Source: Liopterus haemorrhoidalis
Taxonomy: Eukaryota > Arthropoda > Insecta > Coleoptera > Dytiscidae
DNA length: 64,000 nt
Assembly: GCA_963971575.1 (NCBI GenBank)
Contig: OZ020616.1
Coordinates: 18,115,535-18,179,534, forward strand
Direction of reading: 5' to 3'
Below the pieces are notes generated by a model, which searched no databases, was not told the DNA's origin, and worked only from the letters and a program-made list of their open reading frames with translations. Of the stretch, positions 9,240 through 18,561 are shown one piece after another. Position 1 is the first letter of the stretch; the number at the start of each line of letters is the position of its first letter. Made by a program: the position numbers and the translations under genes.

Positions 9240-12200
9240 ACTCGGCCTTCCTGTTCCGTATCCGCCTCGGATAACGCCTCCTCGATGTCGGTGTCTTCAT
9301 CCTGGGTGGCTGCGTCTGCGGCTGAGTCGGTGCACCACGGCTTCATGTAGTCGGCACTACAGGTGGTTTTGTTAGGACCCTCGCCATCTTCCGCTCGCTC
9401 TACGCAATAACGATCGTGAGTATTAGTCATACTTACTCGGTACGGGCCTAAATATTTCGGGTAGACCTTCAGCCCTGGGCCAAACTGCGTTCGTTTTATG
9501 GCCACCAAATCGCCAACTTGATACTTGCGTGCTTCTTTTCTTCTTTTATTAAAGTTCTTTCTATTCTCTTCTTGTATCTTGCATATCTGCTGTTTCGCAT
9601 GTATTCTCGCTTCTTCTCTTTCTTCTTGGAATGCTACTATGTTTTCTTGTTCTATTAGCTCTTTTAACTGGACATCTTCCTTCTGTCGCATGCGTGTGCC
9701 TATCATCAATTGGAATGGGGTAGTATCAATACTTCGCTGGTACGTGCCGTTAATGTAAGTTTGTACTCGCTTGACGTGTTTATACCAGATCTGGGGATCG
9801 TTGATCGATAACTTCGTCAATACGCCGATGATTATTTGATGGACCCTTTCCACTTGGCCGTTACCACGTGGAACTCCGGTGGTTATCAGCAAGTGAGTAA
9901 TTCTTTCTTCTTCGCAGTATTTCTTGAAATCTTGGGACGTAAAGGCTGTACCTCTGTCAGATACTATCCTCTTTGGGTTTCCAAAGGTTTGCTGTAATAC
10001 TTCCAGTTTAGCTAAGACTTCTAGTGTTGTGGTAGTCTTCGTCGGATATATCCAGGTGAATTTCGTGAAACCGTCTGTTACCACAAATAAGTATTTGTAA
10101 TTCTTGTTACTCGATGGTAATGGACCTAAATGATCCACATGGAAAGTGTGTAATGGGACTTCGGTCTTGTCTATTGGGTTGAGGAAACACTCTTGCTTCC
10201 CGGCTTTTGCATTAGCTAGTATGCATGGAACACAATTCAGAATTATATTCTTGATTTTATTTTCTAGCTTCGGTATCCAGTAATCCTTGGCAATCATCTC
10301 CTTTGTCTTGGTTACTCCAAAATGTCCTAATTCGTGAATCCTTTTAATTATTTCGGCTTGCATGCTTTTCGGTATTACTAGTAAATCGTCGCCATTTTTA
10401 TACTTATACAACAGACCATTCTTCAGGAGGAAATTCTTGTCCCTTTCATCTTTTACTTTGTTAACTGTTTCTTGTAACTCTTCATCTTTTTCTTGTGTTC
10501 GTCGTATTCTTGGGATCAAACCATCTTCTGTTAATATTAGGACAGAATTTCTCGACAGGGCGTCAGCGTGTTTCATCTGTTGACCTGGTCGATGTTCTAT
10601 AGTGTATTCGAAATCTTCTAAGAGTAACGCCCATCTTGCAATACGTGTACTCAATTCCTTCTTGCTCATTGTCATCTTGAATGCTGAGCAGTCCGTGACT
10701 ATTTTGAATTTTATTCCCAGTAAATACACCTTGAACTTCTTTAGTGCAGTAATTACCGCCAATGCTTCAAGTTCGTAGCTCGTGTATCTTTGTTCGGCGT
10801 CCGACGTTTTTTTGCTGTAGTAGAAAATGGGATGGAATTTTCTGTCTTCTTCGCTCCGCTGAAGTAGTACGGCACCTAGTCCATACTTCGAGGCGTCCGT
10901 ATGCACTTCAGTTTCTAAATCCGGATGATAGATCGCGAGGACTGGTCGCTCTGCAAGACATTTTTTAAGCTGGTGGAAAGCTTGTCTTTCTTCTACTTCA
11001 AATTTAAAACTTCTGTCATTTTTGAGCAAGTCGCTGAGTGGCTTAGCAATCGTCGAGTAATTCTTGACAAACTTTCGAAAATAGCCCGCCAGACCCAAGA
11101 AACACTGAATTTGCTTAACGTTTCTGGGTTCGGGAAACTTGACGACAGCTCGTATTTTCTCTTCGTTTGCGCGTATCTTTCCTCCCTCTATCTCGTATCC
11201 TAGATAAATGATTTTTCGGCATAGAAATTGGCATTTTCCCCAATTTATTTCTAGGCCACGTTCTTCTGCAGTGTCTAGTACAAGTTTCAGTCTTCGAAAG
11301 GCCTCTTCTTCGTCTTTAGCAAGGATTATAACGTCGTCCATATAGATAGCCACAATGTTTCTCTTGGCCAACTCACAGAAAATTGAATTGATGTAACGTT
11401 GGAAACTAGCAGGAGAATTGCAGAATCCAAACGGGGTCTTCATGAATTCATAATGGCCAGTCGGAGTTACGAATCCTGTATACTTACGGCTAGCTGGATC
11501 TATCGGCACGTGGAAGAATCCATTCTTCAGATCGATACTGCTATACACTCTAGCCTGCTGCAGCTTGTCCAATTGGTCCTCGATGAGCGGTAACGGGTAT
11601 CTATCGCGTACTACCTGTTTATTCAGCTTTCTATAGTCTATGCAGATTCTGGTTTTACCGTTCTTTTTCTTCACCAAAACTAATGGGCTACTGAACTCCG
11701 AGGTGCTTGGTCGAATGATGTCTTTCTCGAGCCATTCTTGAATCTGTTCGTCGACTTCCGACTTCTCCCTTGGTGATAGTCTTCTAGGTGCTTGAGCAAT
11801 GGGCGTCTCATCTTTCATAATTATTTTGGTTACCACTTGCGTAGTCTTTGTGGGTTTAGGGTCATAGTTCTTTATCAGTTCTTCAATCTTCGCCTTGTAC
11901 TTTGGATCGTGGCAGTTTTGTAAAGATCTGCTCCTCTCGTCTTGTATGCAGTCGATTTGCATAACGTGGTTTGGCTCTTCCGCTTTTTTTATCGTCAACC
12001 CTTCTGGACCGATTGTCACAATAGCTTGTTTCGTTAGTTCATTGCCAATGATGCATTTAGTTGTCGTCGTAATGTTATCCACAACATGGAATTTCGCGGG
12101 AAAACGGCAGCCGTCTACTTCTAGTATCGTCTCGAAATGACCCAGTGTTTTTACTTCGGCCTGACCTAATCCTGTCAGATGTTCGATTTCCCTTTTTATT

Positions 12201-13162
12201 TTGGGTGCTCCAATACGAAAATATTCGTCAGATCTGATTAGATTTATACAACTGCCAGTATCTATTAAGGCCTTTAATTCCGTATCTTCAATAGTAACAT
12301 CTTTCTCCATTTTATTCTGGTTGGACTTCATAACCTGTAGGCTATTCTTCTTCTGATCTTCTTGCTTGGTGGGGCATTTTGCGGCTACGTGCCCAAATTC
12401 GTTGCAAGCAAAACATTTCTTTCCTTTTTCTTTGAAATTGCAGTCCTTACTCTTGTGACCGTATTTTCCGCAATTGTAACATCGTTCATTTTTTTCAGTC
12501 TGTTTTTCCTCTGTCCTCTTGTTCGTCGTCTTGGTTTCATGCGTCTTTGTATTCTTTTTCATCTTAATGTAAATCTCCATGTTTACTTTTAATTCTTTTA
12601 AAGTTCTTGCCGTGTACAAAACTGTTTTGTTTACTTCACTATCTTGAATGCCTTCGATTATATGTTGTATGATTGCTTCTTCCTCTAATGACCCTTGTCG
12701 ACCGATGTTTGTCATAATTAGAATGTAGTCTTGGAACGTTTCGTCGACCTTCTTCTTCCTTTTGCTCAGCTGATTATGGATTTCTGCGCTATTCAAGCGC
12801 TTACCAAATTCTTCACTTATTGCCGACACGAATAGCTTCCAAGTTTTAATTACTGACTGAGAATCGAGCCAAAGTTTAGCGGTGCCACGTAGCAATTTTT
12901 TACCATACAACAGCTTTTGTATCTCCGTCAGATTTAACATTTCGCTGTTCTCCTCGATTGCTTGTATCCATTTTTCCACGGGATAAACGGTGTCGCCCGC
13001 GAATGTAGGCAAACTGTTTTCGATATCGCGCCAGGAACAATTATTATTTACCTTAGCTTCTCGTCTTAACAATTCAGTTTCTCTTCGAAGCAGCTCCAGT
13101 TCACGCATTACAAGTTCACGATCACGCGTCGCTAAATCATTGTTCGCTGCCTCGTGTTCCAT
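9065..13162 (-). CDS. Ty3/gypsy Gag-Pol polyprotein (1365 aa)
   Basis: A single uninterrupted frame encodes the whole replication machinery. Residues 1-40 are a charged, probably coiled-coil start. A Gag domain follows, ending in two CCHC knuckles at Cys228 (CYNCGKYGHKSKDC) and Cys250 (CFACNEFGHVAAKC). The aspartic protease active site is Asp301-Thr-Gly. Reverse transcriptase has its catalytic YMDD at 607-610, and RNase H shows TDASKYG with Asp756. Integrase has an HHCC finger (His943, His947, Cys977, Cys980) and the DDE triad at Asp1010, Asp1069 and Glu1105, a 35-residue last spacing. All catalytic residues are present, so the enzyme is potentially active. Gag and Pol share one frame, with no slip needed. 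The start is the first ATG of the frame, about 460 bases from the LTR; the stop lies inside the 3' LTR. Confidence 0.95.
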   Translation of the reverse strand: MEHEAANNDLATRDRELVMRELELLRRETELLRREAKVNNNCSWRDIENSLPTFAGDTVYPVEKWIQAIEENSEMLNLTEIQKLLYGKKLLRGTAKLWLDSQSVIKTWKLFVSAISEEFGKRLNSAEIHNQLSKRKKKVDETFQDYILIMTNIGRQGSLEEEAIIQHIIEGIQDSEVNKTVLYTARTLKELKVNMEIYIKMKKNTKTHETKTTNKRTEEKQTEKNERCYNCGKYGHKSKDCNFKEKGKKCFACNEFGHVAAKCPTKQEDQKKNSLQVMKSNQNKMEKDVTIEDTELKALIDTGSCINLIRSDEYFRIGAPKIKREIEHLTGLGQAEVKTLGHFETILEVDGCRFPAKFHVVDNITTTTKCIIGNELTKQAIVTIGPEGLTIKKAEEPNHVMQIDCIQDERSRSLQNCHDPKYKAKIEELIKNYDPKPTKTTQVVTKIIMKDETPIAQAPRRLSPREKSEVDEQIQEWLEKDIIRPSTSEFSSPLVLVKKKNGKTRICIDYRKLNKQVVRDRYPLPLIEDQLDKLQQARVYSSIDLKNGFFHVPIDPASRKYTGFVTPTGHYEFMKTPFGFCNSPASFQRYINSIFCELAKRNIVAIYMDDVIILAKDEEEAFRRLKLVLDTAEERGLEINWGKCQFLCRKIIYLGYEIEGGKIRANEEKIRAVVKFPEPRNVKQIQCFLGLAGYFRKFVKNYSTIAKPLSDLLKNDRSFKFEVEERQAFHQLKKCLAERPVLAIYHPDLETEVHTDASKYGLGAVLLQRSEEDRKFHPIFYYSKKTSDAEQRYTSYELEALAVITALKKFKVYLLGIKFKIVTDCSAFKMTMSKKELSTRIARWALLLEDFEYTIEHRPGQQMKHADALSRNSVLILTEDGLIPRIRRTQEKDEELQETVNKVKDERDKNFLLKNGLLYKYKNGDDLLVIPKSMQAEIIKRIHELGHFGVTKTKEMIAKDYWIPKLENKIKNIILNCVPCILANAKAGKQECFLNPIDKTEVPLHTFHVDHLGPLPSSNKNYKYLFVVTDGFTKFTWIYPTKTTTTLEVLAKLEVLQQTFGNPKRIVSDRGTAFTSQDFKKYCEEERITHLLITTGVPRGNGQVERVHQIIIGVLTKLSINDPQIWYKHVKRVQTYINGTYQRSIDTTPFQLMIGTRMRQKEDVQLKELIEQENIVAFQEEREEARIHAKQQICKIQEENRKNFNKRRKEARKYQVGDLVAIKRTQFGPGLKVYPKYLGPYRVSMTNTHDRYCVERAEDGEGPNKTTCSADYMKPWCTDSAADAATQDEDTDIEEALSEADTEQEGRVVGFPQYADTDPERCSGAEAGKSEKQKCEFSRQRKKYMLRPRRGEMYERVTVDASKQY

Positions 13163-13606
13163 TTTTAAAACTATTTATCAAATTAACAAAAATGCAAAAT
13201 ATTTCCGTACGCCACTGAGCGAGTCGTAATTTGCGTATAGCGGGTAGCCTGCCGCACGTTACCACGTGACCGTACACAGTTCGCGCGCTTAACGTTAGGA
13301 AATTTCCACTTCTCTATTAAACGTCTTAACTGTCTTTTTATTCTGCACGTCTTTAAATTTCTAGTCTTTATTCTTACGTCTTTCGTCTTTAATCTTGCTT
13401 CTTTCGTCTTTATTCTTACGTCTTTCGTCTTTAATCTTGCTTCTTTCGTCTTTATTCTTACGTCTTTCGTCTTTTAACCGTCTTTTTATTCGTCTTTTAA
13501 TTATCTTATTTTTACTTACGTCTTTTAAGTGTACTCTTTTTTAAACCACTATTCTTCCACTTTAAATCTTATCACTCACAGTTCTCTTTTAATCTTTCAC
13601 CATGTC
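13163..13606 (-). promoter_or_regulatory. Ty3/gypsy 5' leader with internal tandem repeats
   Basis: This untranslated leader lies between the primer-binding stretch and the gag-pol ATG. At about 13365-13475 a roughly 42-bp unit containing 'cttacgtctttcgtcttta' and 'atcttgcttctttcgtc' is repeated about two and a half times. A role in packaging or translation is possible but not shown by the sequence. Confidence 0.7.
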
Positions 13607-13619
13607 GGTTGAGCCCCCA
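13607..13619 (-). other. Putative tRNA primer-binding site of the gypsy element
   Basis: On the minus strand TGGGGGCTCAACC lies five bases inside the 5' LTR. It starts TGG, the complement of a tRNA CCA tail. I could not assign the primer tRNA. Confidence 0.6.
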
Positions 13620-13624
13620 TAAGT

Positions 13625-13878
13625 TGTGGCAGGGTTTAGAAAGATATGACACAGATTAGAATGAACAATTTATTGGAAGTTATTACAAAGAATCAAGGTT
13701 TAATTAATATTGTTTACTCGCGTCAACCGTCACTCGTTCGTACATTTCTCCGCGTCGTGGTCTCAACATATACTTCTTTCGTTGCCGGCTGAACTCACAC
13801 TTCTGCTTCTCGGACTTCCCTGCTTCCGCCCCACTACACCTCTCGGGGTCAGTGTCGGCGTATTGGGGAAACCCCACA
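13625..13878 (-). repeat. Ty3/gypsy 5' LTR
   Basis: 254 bp, identical by eye to 8986-9239. It holds the promoter for the minus-strand transcript. Confidence 0.95.
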
Positions 13879-13882
13879 TTTA

Positions 13883-14016
13883 TTTAAAAGATAATAATTT
13901 ATTTTGTTCTTTCTAGGATTATAAATAACAAATTAAGGTGGGAGGACTCCGCCTTTAGAAAAACAAAAGAAAAAGCGTTGTTAACAAATAACAAAAATTG
14001 TTAGTAAATAATTGAG
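13883..14016 (+). mobile_element. BEL/Pao 3' end and truncated 3' LTR
   Basis: The sequence following the gypsy duplication continues the split BEL copy. It has a short 3' region, a purine-rich tract (about 13957-13976), then TGTTAACAAATAACAAAAAT at 13979, which matches the first bases of the 5' LTR at 7319. The match fades after about 37 bases, so the LTR is truncated near 14016. Confidence 0.55.
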
Positions 14017-14019
14017 GTA

Positions 14020-14121
14020 CCCACTATAGGTACCCACTTCCGTTTATTCGTCTGATGCTCTTCATCTTCATCCAAAATTATAGCAGTTATTGCTAATTCT
14101 TCGTCTGTAAACTTAGCCATC
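14020..14121 (-). pseudogene. PIF/Harbinger-like ORF start, fragment
   Basis: Read from 14121 on the minus strand: MAKFTDEELAITAIILDEDE, then EHQTNKRKWV. An acidic start followed by a basic Arg/Lys-Trp-Val stretch resembles the N-terminus of PIF/Harbinger (HARBI1-like) transposases. Only about 33 codons remain before the frame runs into the BEL LTR remnant. The match is short and by eye. Confidence 0.35.
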
Positions 14122-14249
14122 TCGAAAATCTTGATATAAAACTCATCAACATGCGCGGTTGTGTGTGAATAGGCGTCTTTGATACGTTACAGACACCACT
14201 GACACTGAACGGGTACTGAACAGATGCGCCATTGATACATCACTGATAT

Positions 14250-14737
14250 GTGTAAAGAGACCTTTAAAGGTAATGACGCAGCTGATGTAGCTGCAAAATC
14301 CGCCTTCCACAGACTGATATGATTGATGTGAGTTTCATATTTCCAGATGACGTAAAGAGCCATCTGAAATATACGGTGTTAGCCAAATGGCAACATAACT
14401 CAAACAGAATACAAAATATAACGTTGTGGCAGATTAAGGAAAGCGTTAAACCATGGGGTTCTTCCTGCACGATTAACCACAGGGAGGAAACCGCCATCAC
14501 ACGCCTTCGTATAGGCCACTGTTGGTGGACCCATGGGACACCTTCTTCGAGGTGAAGAGCCTCCCATTTGCCAGACATCAAAGACAAATTTGTCTGTGTC
14601 ACACATTTTAACCCAGAGTGTACAGTTCAAGGATATCAGGAAGAGGTTAGGCGTGTGTTTTGACCTGTCAGTTGCTTAAGGTGACGACAGGATATTCATG
14701 AACAGGCTGATACTCTTCCTGAGGGAATCGAACTTAT
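14250..14737 (+). pseudogene. I-like LINE ORF2 C-terminus (RNase H tail), split
   Basis: GNDAADVAAKSAF (14259-14300) matches the end of an RNase H domain, where 'GNE.AD..AK' is usual. After a frameshift, LAKWQ and IKESVKPW lead to ETAITRLRIGH, the well-conserved LINE tail, then after a further shift a zinc-knuckle-like region and MNRLILFLRESNL (14698-14737). The domain order is that of I/Jockey-type LINEs. The copy has several frameshifts and is broken at 14737 by the CCCAGC element; its 3' UTR resumes at 16475. Confidence 0.65.
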
Positions 14738-14805
14738 CCCAGCAAACATTTTTATCCGGACCAGTACTGGTAAAGCACATACTCGCCGGCATTGAAAGTA
14801 ATGGG

Positions 14806-15050
14806 CCAGTGCTGGCATTTCGTACTGGGCCAGTACCCCGGTGTCCCGTGGCCCTTAGCTGGCCCATTGATGTATCAGTTGCTGGCCCAGCAACGGTAAA
14901 GTGCATTGAAAGTAATGGGCCAGTGCTGGCATTTTGCACTGGCCCAGTGCTGGCATTTCGCATTGGTCCAGTGCTGGCATTTTGCACTGGGCCAGTGCTG
15001 GCATTTCGCACTGGGCCAGTGCTGGCATTTTGCACTGGGCCAGTACCCCG
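14806..15050. repeat. 24-bp tandem repeat within CCCAGC element
   Basis: The unit is CAGTGCTGGCATTTYGCAYT with GGGC, repeated about five times with small changes and set between copies of a longer 'tggcccattgatgtatcag' block. As 24 is a multiple of three, it creates open frames with octapeptide repeats on both strands; these are artefacts. The palindrome copies have about three units each, so the array varies in number. Confidence 0.85.
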
Positions 15051-15255
15051 GTGTCCCCGTGGCCGTTAGCTGGCCCATTGATGTATCAGTTGCTGGCCCA
15101 GCAACGGTAAAGTGCAAAATAATCGCATTAGTTGCAAGATTTATTTCTGACAGACTAGTGCTTATATTATACCCACTCTCTAGTGTTTCAAATGTAATAT
15201 ATGTGTACTTACCCAGTATTAAAATAAATTAATGGTTAGGTGCAAAATAAATACT

Positions 15256-15428
15256 CATTTGGCCATTTTCACCATCGTTGAATAAATTTATTTAACAAGT
15301 ATAGTTGACAATATCGCATCGGTTTTAAACTATTAATGAAGAAATTAACATTGCTGTCAATAGAATGATGCGATATTGTTAACTTAAGTTGTTAAATAAA
15401 TTTATTGAACGATGGTAAAACTGGCCGA
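15256..15428. repeat. Near-palindrome inside CCCAGC element
   Basis: CACCATCGTTGAATAAATTT and 'gacaatatcgcatc' on the left are mirrored by 'gatgcgatattgttaac' and AAATTTATTGAACGATGGT on the right, giving about 60-bp arms with a short loop. The same structure is present in both arms of the 57-62 kb palindrome. It may be an old nested MITE or a structural part of the element. Confidence 0.75.
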
Positions 15429-16147
15429 TTGTAAATTGAATTAACAGTTATAATTTATTGATTTATTTATAAATATTAAATAAATATAATTTCAGGAATA
15501 ACAGGAATTAGTTTATTTAATTTATTAATTTAATGAAGAATTTTAAGAAAATGGTTTTCTGCCATTTCGGTCAAACCAATTGCATCCTAAAGATAAGGGG
15601 TGACTAATAATTTTCGCCAATATTCGTCTTGTATTATCTACCACATCTTTTCCCCCTGACTTGAAGAGTGCCAACCTAAAGAAATCATACTTGTTAAAAT
15701 AAATTCAATAAACAAATTTTATAAGCATTAATGCTATAAGCTGTTCACTTTTGTAAGAACAAACTAGATCTGGTTATTTTGGTGATTTTTATAGTGTATT
15801 ACTGACTTTTAGAAACTTGGTTATATTGTAAAAAAAGCTTTACAGTTTTGGATTAAGTTTGTATTATTTTAGGTTAGTATTATATTTACAAAATATTTAT
15901 CATGTCACTATTCAAAATGAAATATGACAAATTATATTTTTTAAATGACATATTTATAATCTTGTATCAGATTTATTAATAATTGAAAATTTTATTACAT
16001 GAAAAAAACTATAATTGAACTAAACTAAAAATTAAACAATTTAATATGAAACAGTTTGTGTAAACTACGTCCTTAAATCTAACAAAACACACACAAATCA
16101 CAATAAAAAACTGTATAATCTTGATAAACTGTCCACCAACACGTCCC

Positions 16148-16347
16148 AACTTGTACTCACAGAATATCACTTGTACCGACCCTCGAAGGCCACGCCATTA
16201 GGGTGTTTTATGACTAAGAACGATCAGACTTTTCAAATTATTACATTCAAAAAAAGTTATAAACATAAGCACTGGCCCGCTAGAAATAATCTTGGATTAA
16301 TACAAATAAGGAATGCTTATAAAATGCTGGTAAAGTACTTCGTATAG
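16148..16347 (+). other. Unrecognised open frame in CCCAGC element
   Basis: The frame LVLTEYHLYRPSKATPLGCF then MTKNDQTFQIITFKKSY and HWPARNNLGLIQIRNAYKM stays open to a stop at about 16347. In the right palindrome arm the same frame starts at an ATG (61662) and gives 86 aa; in the left arm it has a stop. The few differences seen between copies change amino acids, so I see no sign of selection on the protein. Function unknown; possibly a remnant of a parental gene. Confidence 0.3.
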
Positions 16348-16474
16348 GCGGAGTGCGAAATACAAATGTGAAGTACATTATTAATACTGGCGTTGCACTT
16401 ACTTTTGGTGCCAGCAATGTACCAGCGTAAAAGCAGTTTGCCGGCATTCGGCCGTTAGTTCAATGTTTGCTGGG

Positions 16475-16695
16475 ATGGTTATATATATACAAATTTACAC
16501 CGTTTTATTGTGTTATTTATGTTGATCTGTGATATCTAATGGTAAGTGGCCTCCTTACAGCTTCTTACCATCACCCTTCGTCTGTTCAGTTTTTCGAAGC
16601 GACCCTTTTTATTCTTTTTAATATATACTCGAGTCATTGTTGTTCTAGGCGCAAATAGACATTGTCGCTGTGGGCCAAAACTTTCAATTCAACTA
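16475..16695 (+). mobile_element. LINE 3' UTR, second half of the split copy
   Basis: The text 'acagcttcttaccatcaccc' and the terminal 'ggcgcaaatagacattg' with 'tgtgggccaaaa' match the LINE end at 4440-4690. It continues the relic interrupted at 14737. Confidence 0.6.
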
Positions 16696-16737
16696 ATTAA
16701 GTAACTTAGTAACTATTGTTGCTCATGTGTCTGTCTG

Positions 16738-17178
16738 TAAAAAATAAAAAATTTCGAAAAACTAATCTGATTAAAAATTTCTGTTGAACCATTCCGGTAC
16801 ATTGTTGAGATTTTTGCAGATTTTAGACCGACCTCTGTGGGAGGTATGGATCAAAAGTTTTTTGGCCATTTTCGGCTAAAATCATGTACAAATATTTGCT
16901 TTTTTTAAATACAAATCTACACATCAAAAGGTTTAATTTGTTAACCTAATCATTTTTTTAAAAATATTTATTTCTTCGTTAAATACAAATTTCATTATAT
17001 TTTTCGGGCCATGTGATTTTGAAATCTCATTTTTCCTATTTGCTAGTCAAATAACTGTATATGCACGCCAAATTTAAACTCTCTAAAACTAGCCGTTTCG
17101 CCACTATTTCTACCGAACAGACAAACAGACAAATAAGGGTTTTTGGTCATACCTACAAAACTCTAAAAAGAGAAGACT
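16738..17178. repeat. Dispersed repeat family B, copy 1
   Basis: The sequence runs from 'cgaaaaactaatctgat' through a short CAGACAAACAGAC core to 'tttttggtcatacctacaaa' and 'ctctaaaaag'. It matches 30060-30560 and 49735-49965. The end forms a loose hairpin (AAGGGTTTTTGG... with AAACTCT/AAACCCT). It is non-coding. The architecture recalls family A, with a tetranucleotide-rich core and a terminal hairpin, but the sequences differ. Confidence 0.6.
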
Positions 17179-17826
17179 TACAGGAATATACCGTCTAAAG
17201 ACCTTAAAACCCTAGCTACGCCACTGGTTGAAGGGAACGCGTACCCCTGAAAAAAAAAAATCGTGGATTATAGTAAGAAAAAGACACTGTATGATATATG
17301 AATGAGATTTAGTAATGAAAGTGCAATAAATAATTATATTTGAAAGTGTCGTCCTTGCCTTCTTGATCTGAATCGTGTTTCAAGTGTAACAAAAGATCTT
17401 CAGATCGATCCCCTTTTGTCTACTGACCTTTATACAATGTTACATCATTGATTTTATCGTGGTTCTGATCTTGAAAACTATGTAAGGCGCCCCCGCAATT
17501 AGGTGAAACATGGCTAGGCAAACGGAATTATGTGTAGGAAAAAACGCCTTATTTCTTAGAAAATTTATTAGTAACAAAGTTGATAAATTGTGAGTTAACC
17601 GCAATTTAGTAATTTATGTAATTTCCCCTTTTAAATATTTGAGGATACCTCACCCAAAAGTATCTACAAAAAGTTTTCCCAGAAGTAGATGAGACTTTAT
17701 AGGGGATTATATTGTAAGGAATTATTTCGAAAGGGACCATGTTAATTTATTTATTTATTTATTTAAAGGGGGAATTAAACAAAGATGTATCTTGTTAGAA
17801 AATCTCACTGGTTACGAGTAATGTAA
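17179..17826. other. Spacer, nothing recognised
   Basis: There is no convincing coding frame or transposon end between family B and the Harbinger-type MITE. The phrase 'agctacgccactgg' at 17214-17227 also occurs at the end of family C (23165), which suggests a repeat edge. Confidence 0.4.
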
Positions 17827-18075
17827 AGTTGGTTTTACACAGTTCAATTTATTGATCAATAAATTGGTTTTTTGTCAATTAATTGAAAAATGTATTGGTA
17901 ACTTTGGAAACAAAAGCATCACTTTACACACATCAATTTGTTTATCAATTTTTTTGAAAACTTTTACGTTACCAACTGTAAAACATGTTGACATTATTTA
18001 TCAAAATGAAAATATTGAAAAAAATCTTCACAAAGCTACGAGCTCTGAACAAAAACAAAAAAAAATAACCTAGAT

Positions 18076-18561
18076 CAGACGTTCCCAAACATAGGTACGC
18101 GTACCGGTACGCGAATATCGAGCTACCGGTACGCGAAAATTTTGAGAGGACCTTTTTTTGCTCATCACTTGAATTTTGAGGGATAAGAGACTGGTACGCC
18201 ATCATATTGTCTACTACAGTATTTCTCAACCAAAATTGCACCGCGGACCAGTAAAATATATCATTTTCTAACGCGGACCATTAATAATAATTATTGGTTC
18301 ATTTTTTGCAAGAAAACAAATATATTTAATGTGCCACTAAATACATTTATTTTATTTGTAAAAAATCACAGAAAGTTTACAGAAAATAAACAAAATATAA
18401 ATTATTTGCATAAAACATGTGCATAAAAAATAACAAAAAAACTGCACAATACACATACAAAAACTTTCGCGGACCACTAATTTTTTTCTGCGGACCACCT
18501 GTTGAGAAACACTGGTCTACTACATATCGGTTCAACATCTTTAAAAGATTGGGAACCTCTG
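18076..18561. mobile_element. hAT MITE nested in the Harbinger MITE
   Basis: It starts CAGACGTTCCCAAACATAGG and ends AGATTGGGAACCTCTG, with an exact 8-bp duplication, ACCTAGAT, at 18068-18075 and 18562-18569. Its interior has GTACGCGTACCGGTACGCG palindromic motifs and a segment (about 18135-18182: gaggaccttttttt, gctcatcacttgaa) resembling one unit of the minisatellite at 47.5-48.7 kb. Confidence 0.92.
18217..18514. mobile_element. hAT MITE nested in a hAT MITE
   Basis: It starts CAGTATTTCTCAACCA and ends GGTTGAGAAACACTG-like (TGTTGAGAAACACTG). An exact 8-bp duplication, GTCTACTA, flanks it at 18209-18216 and 18515-18522. GCGGACCA motifs lie near both ends. It is non-coding and is the youngest of three nested insertions. 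Confidence 0.92.

Larger units (their letters stand above)
8986..13878 (-). mobile_element. Complete Ty3/gypsy LTR retrotransposon
   Basis: This 4.9-kb element has 254-bp LTRs at both ends that read identical base for base. They start TGTGGCAGGG and end CCCCACA on the plus strand. A 4-bp duplication, TTTA, flanks it (8982-8985 and 13879-13882). It is transcribed on the minus strand: 5' LTR 13625-13878, primer-binding stretch 13607-13619, a 460-base leader, one long gag-pol frame, a purine-rich tract next to the 3' LTR at about 9240-9256, and the 3' LTR 8986-9239. Identical LTRs and an uninterrupted frame imply a very recent insertion into an old BEL relic. There is no separate env frame. Confidence 0.95.
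14738..16474. mobile_element. CCCAGC element, copy 1 (unclassified DNA transposon)
   Basis: The terminal inverted repeats are CCCAGCAAACAT and ATGTTTGCTGGG. The element sits inside a LINE tail, whose two halves lie at 14250-14737 and 16475-16695. TTAT precedes the left end and also occurs four bases past the right end, but no clean target duplication is visible. The left part has a 24-bp tandem repeat (14806-15050), the middle a near-palindrome (15256-15428), the right a short open frame (about 16148-16347). Two more copies form the palindrome at 57236-62049. No known transposase is encoded and the superfamily is not identified. Confidence 0.8.

Noticed and set aside
9071..13229. Plus-strand frames across the gypsy element
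   Set aside because: Antisense shadows of the 1365-aa minus-strand frame.
14676..15232. Overlapping open frames with NASTGPV / WHFALGQ repeats on both strands
   Set aside because: They arise from the 24-bp tandem repeat, whose length is a multiple of three. The same happens in the palindrome at 59.9-60.8 kb.
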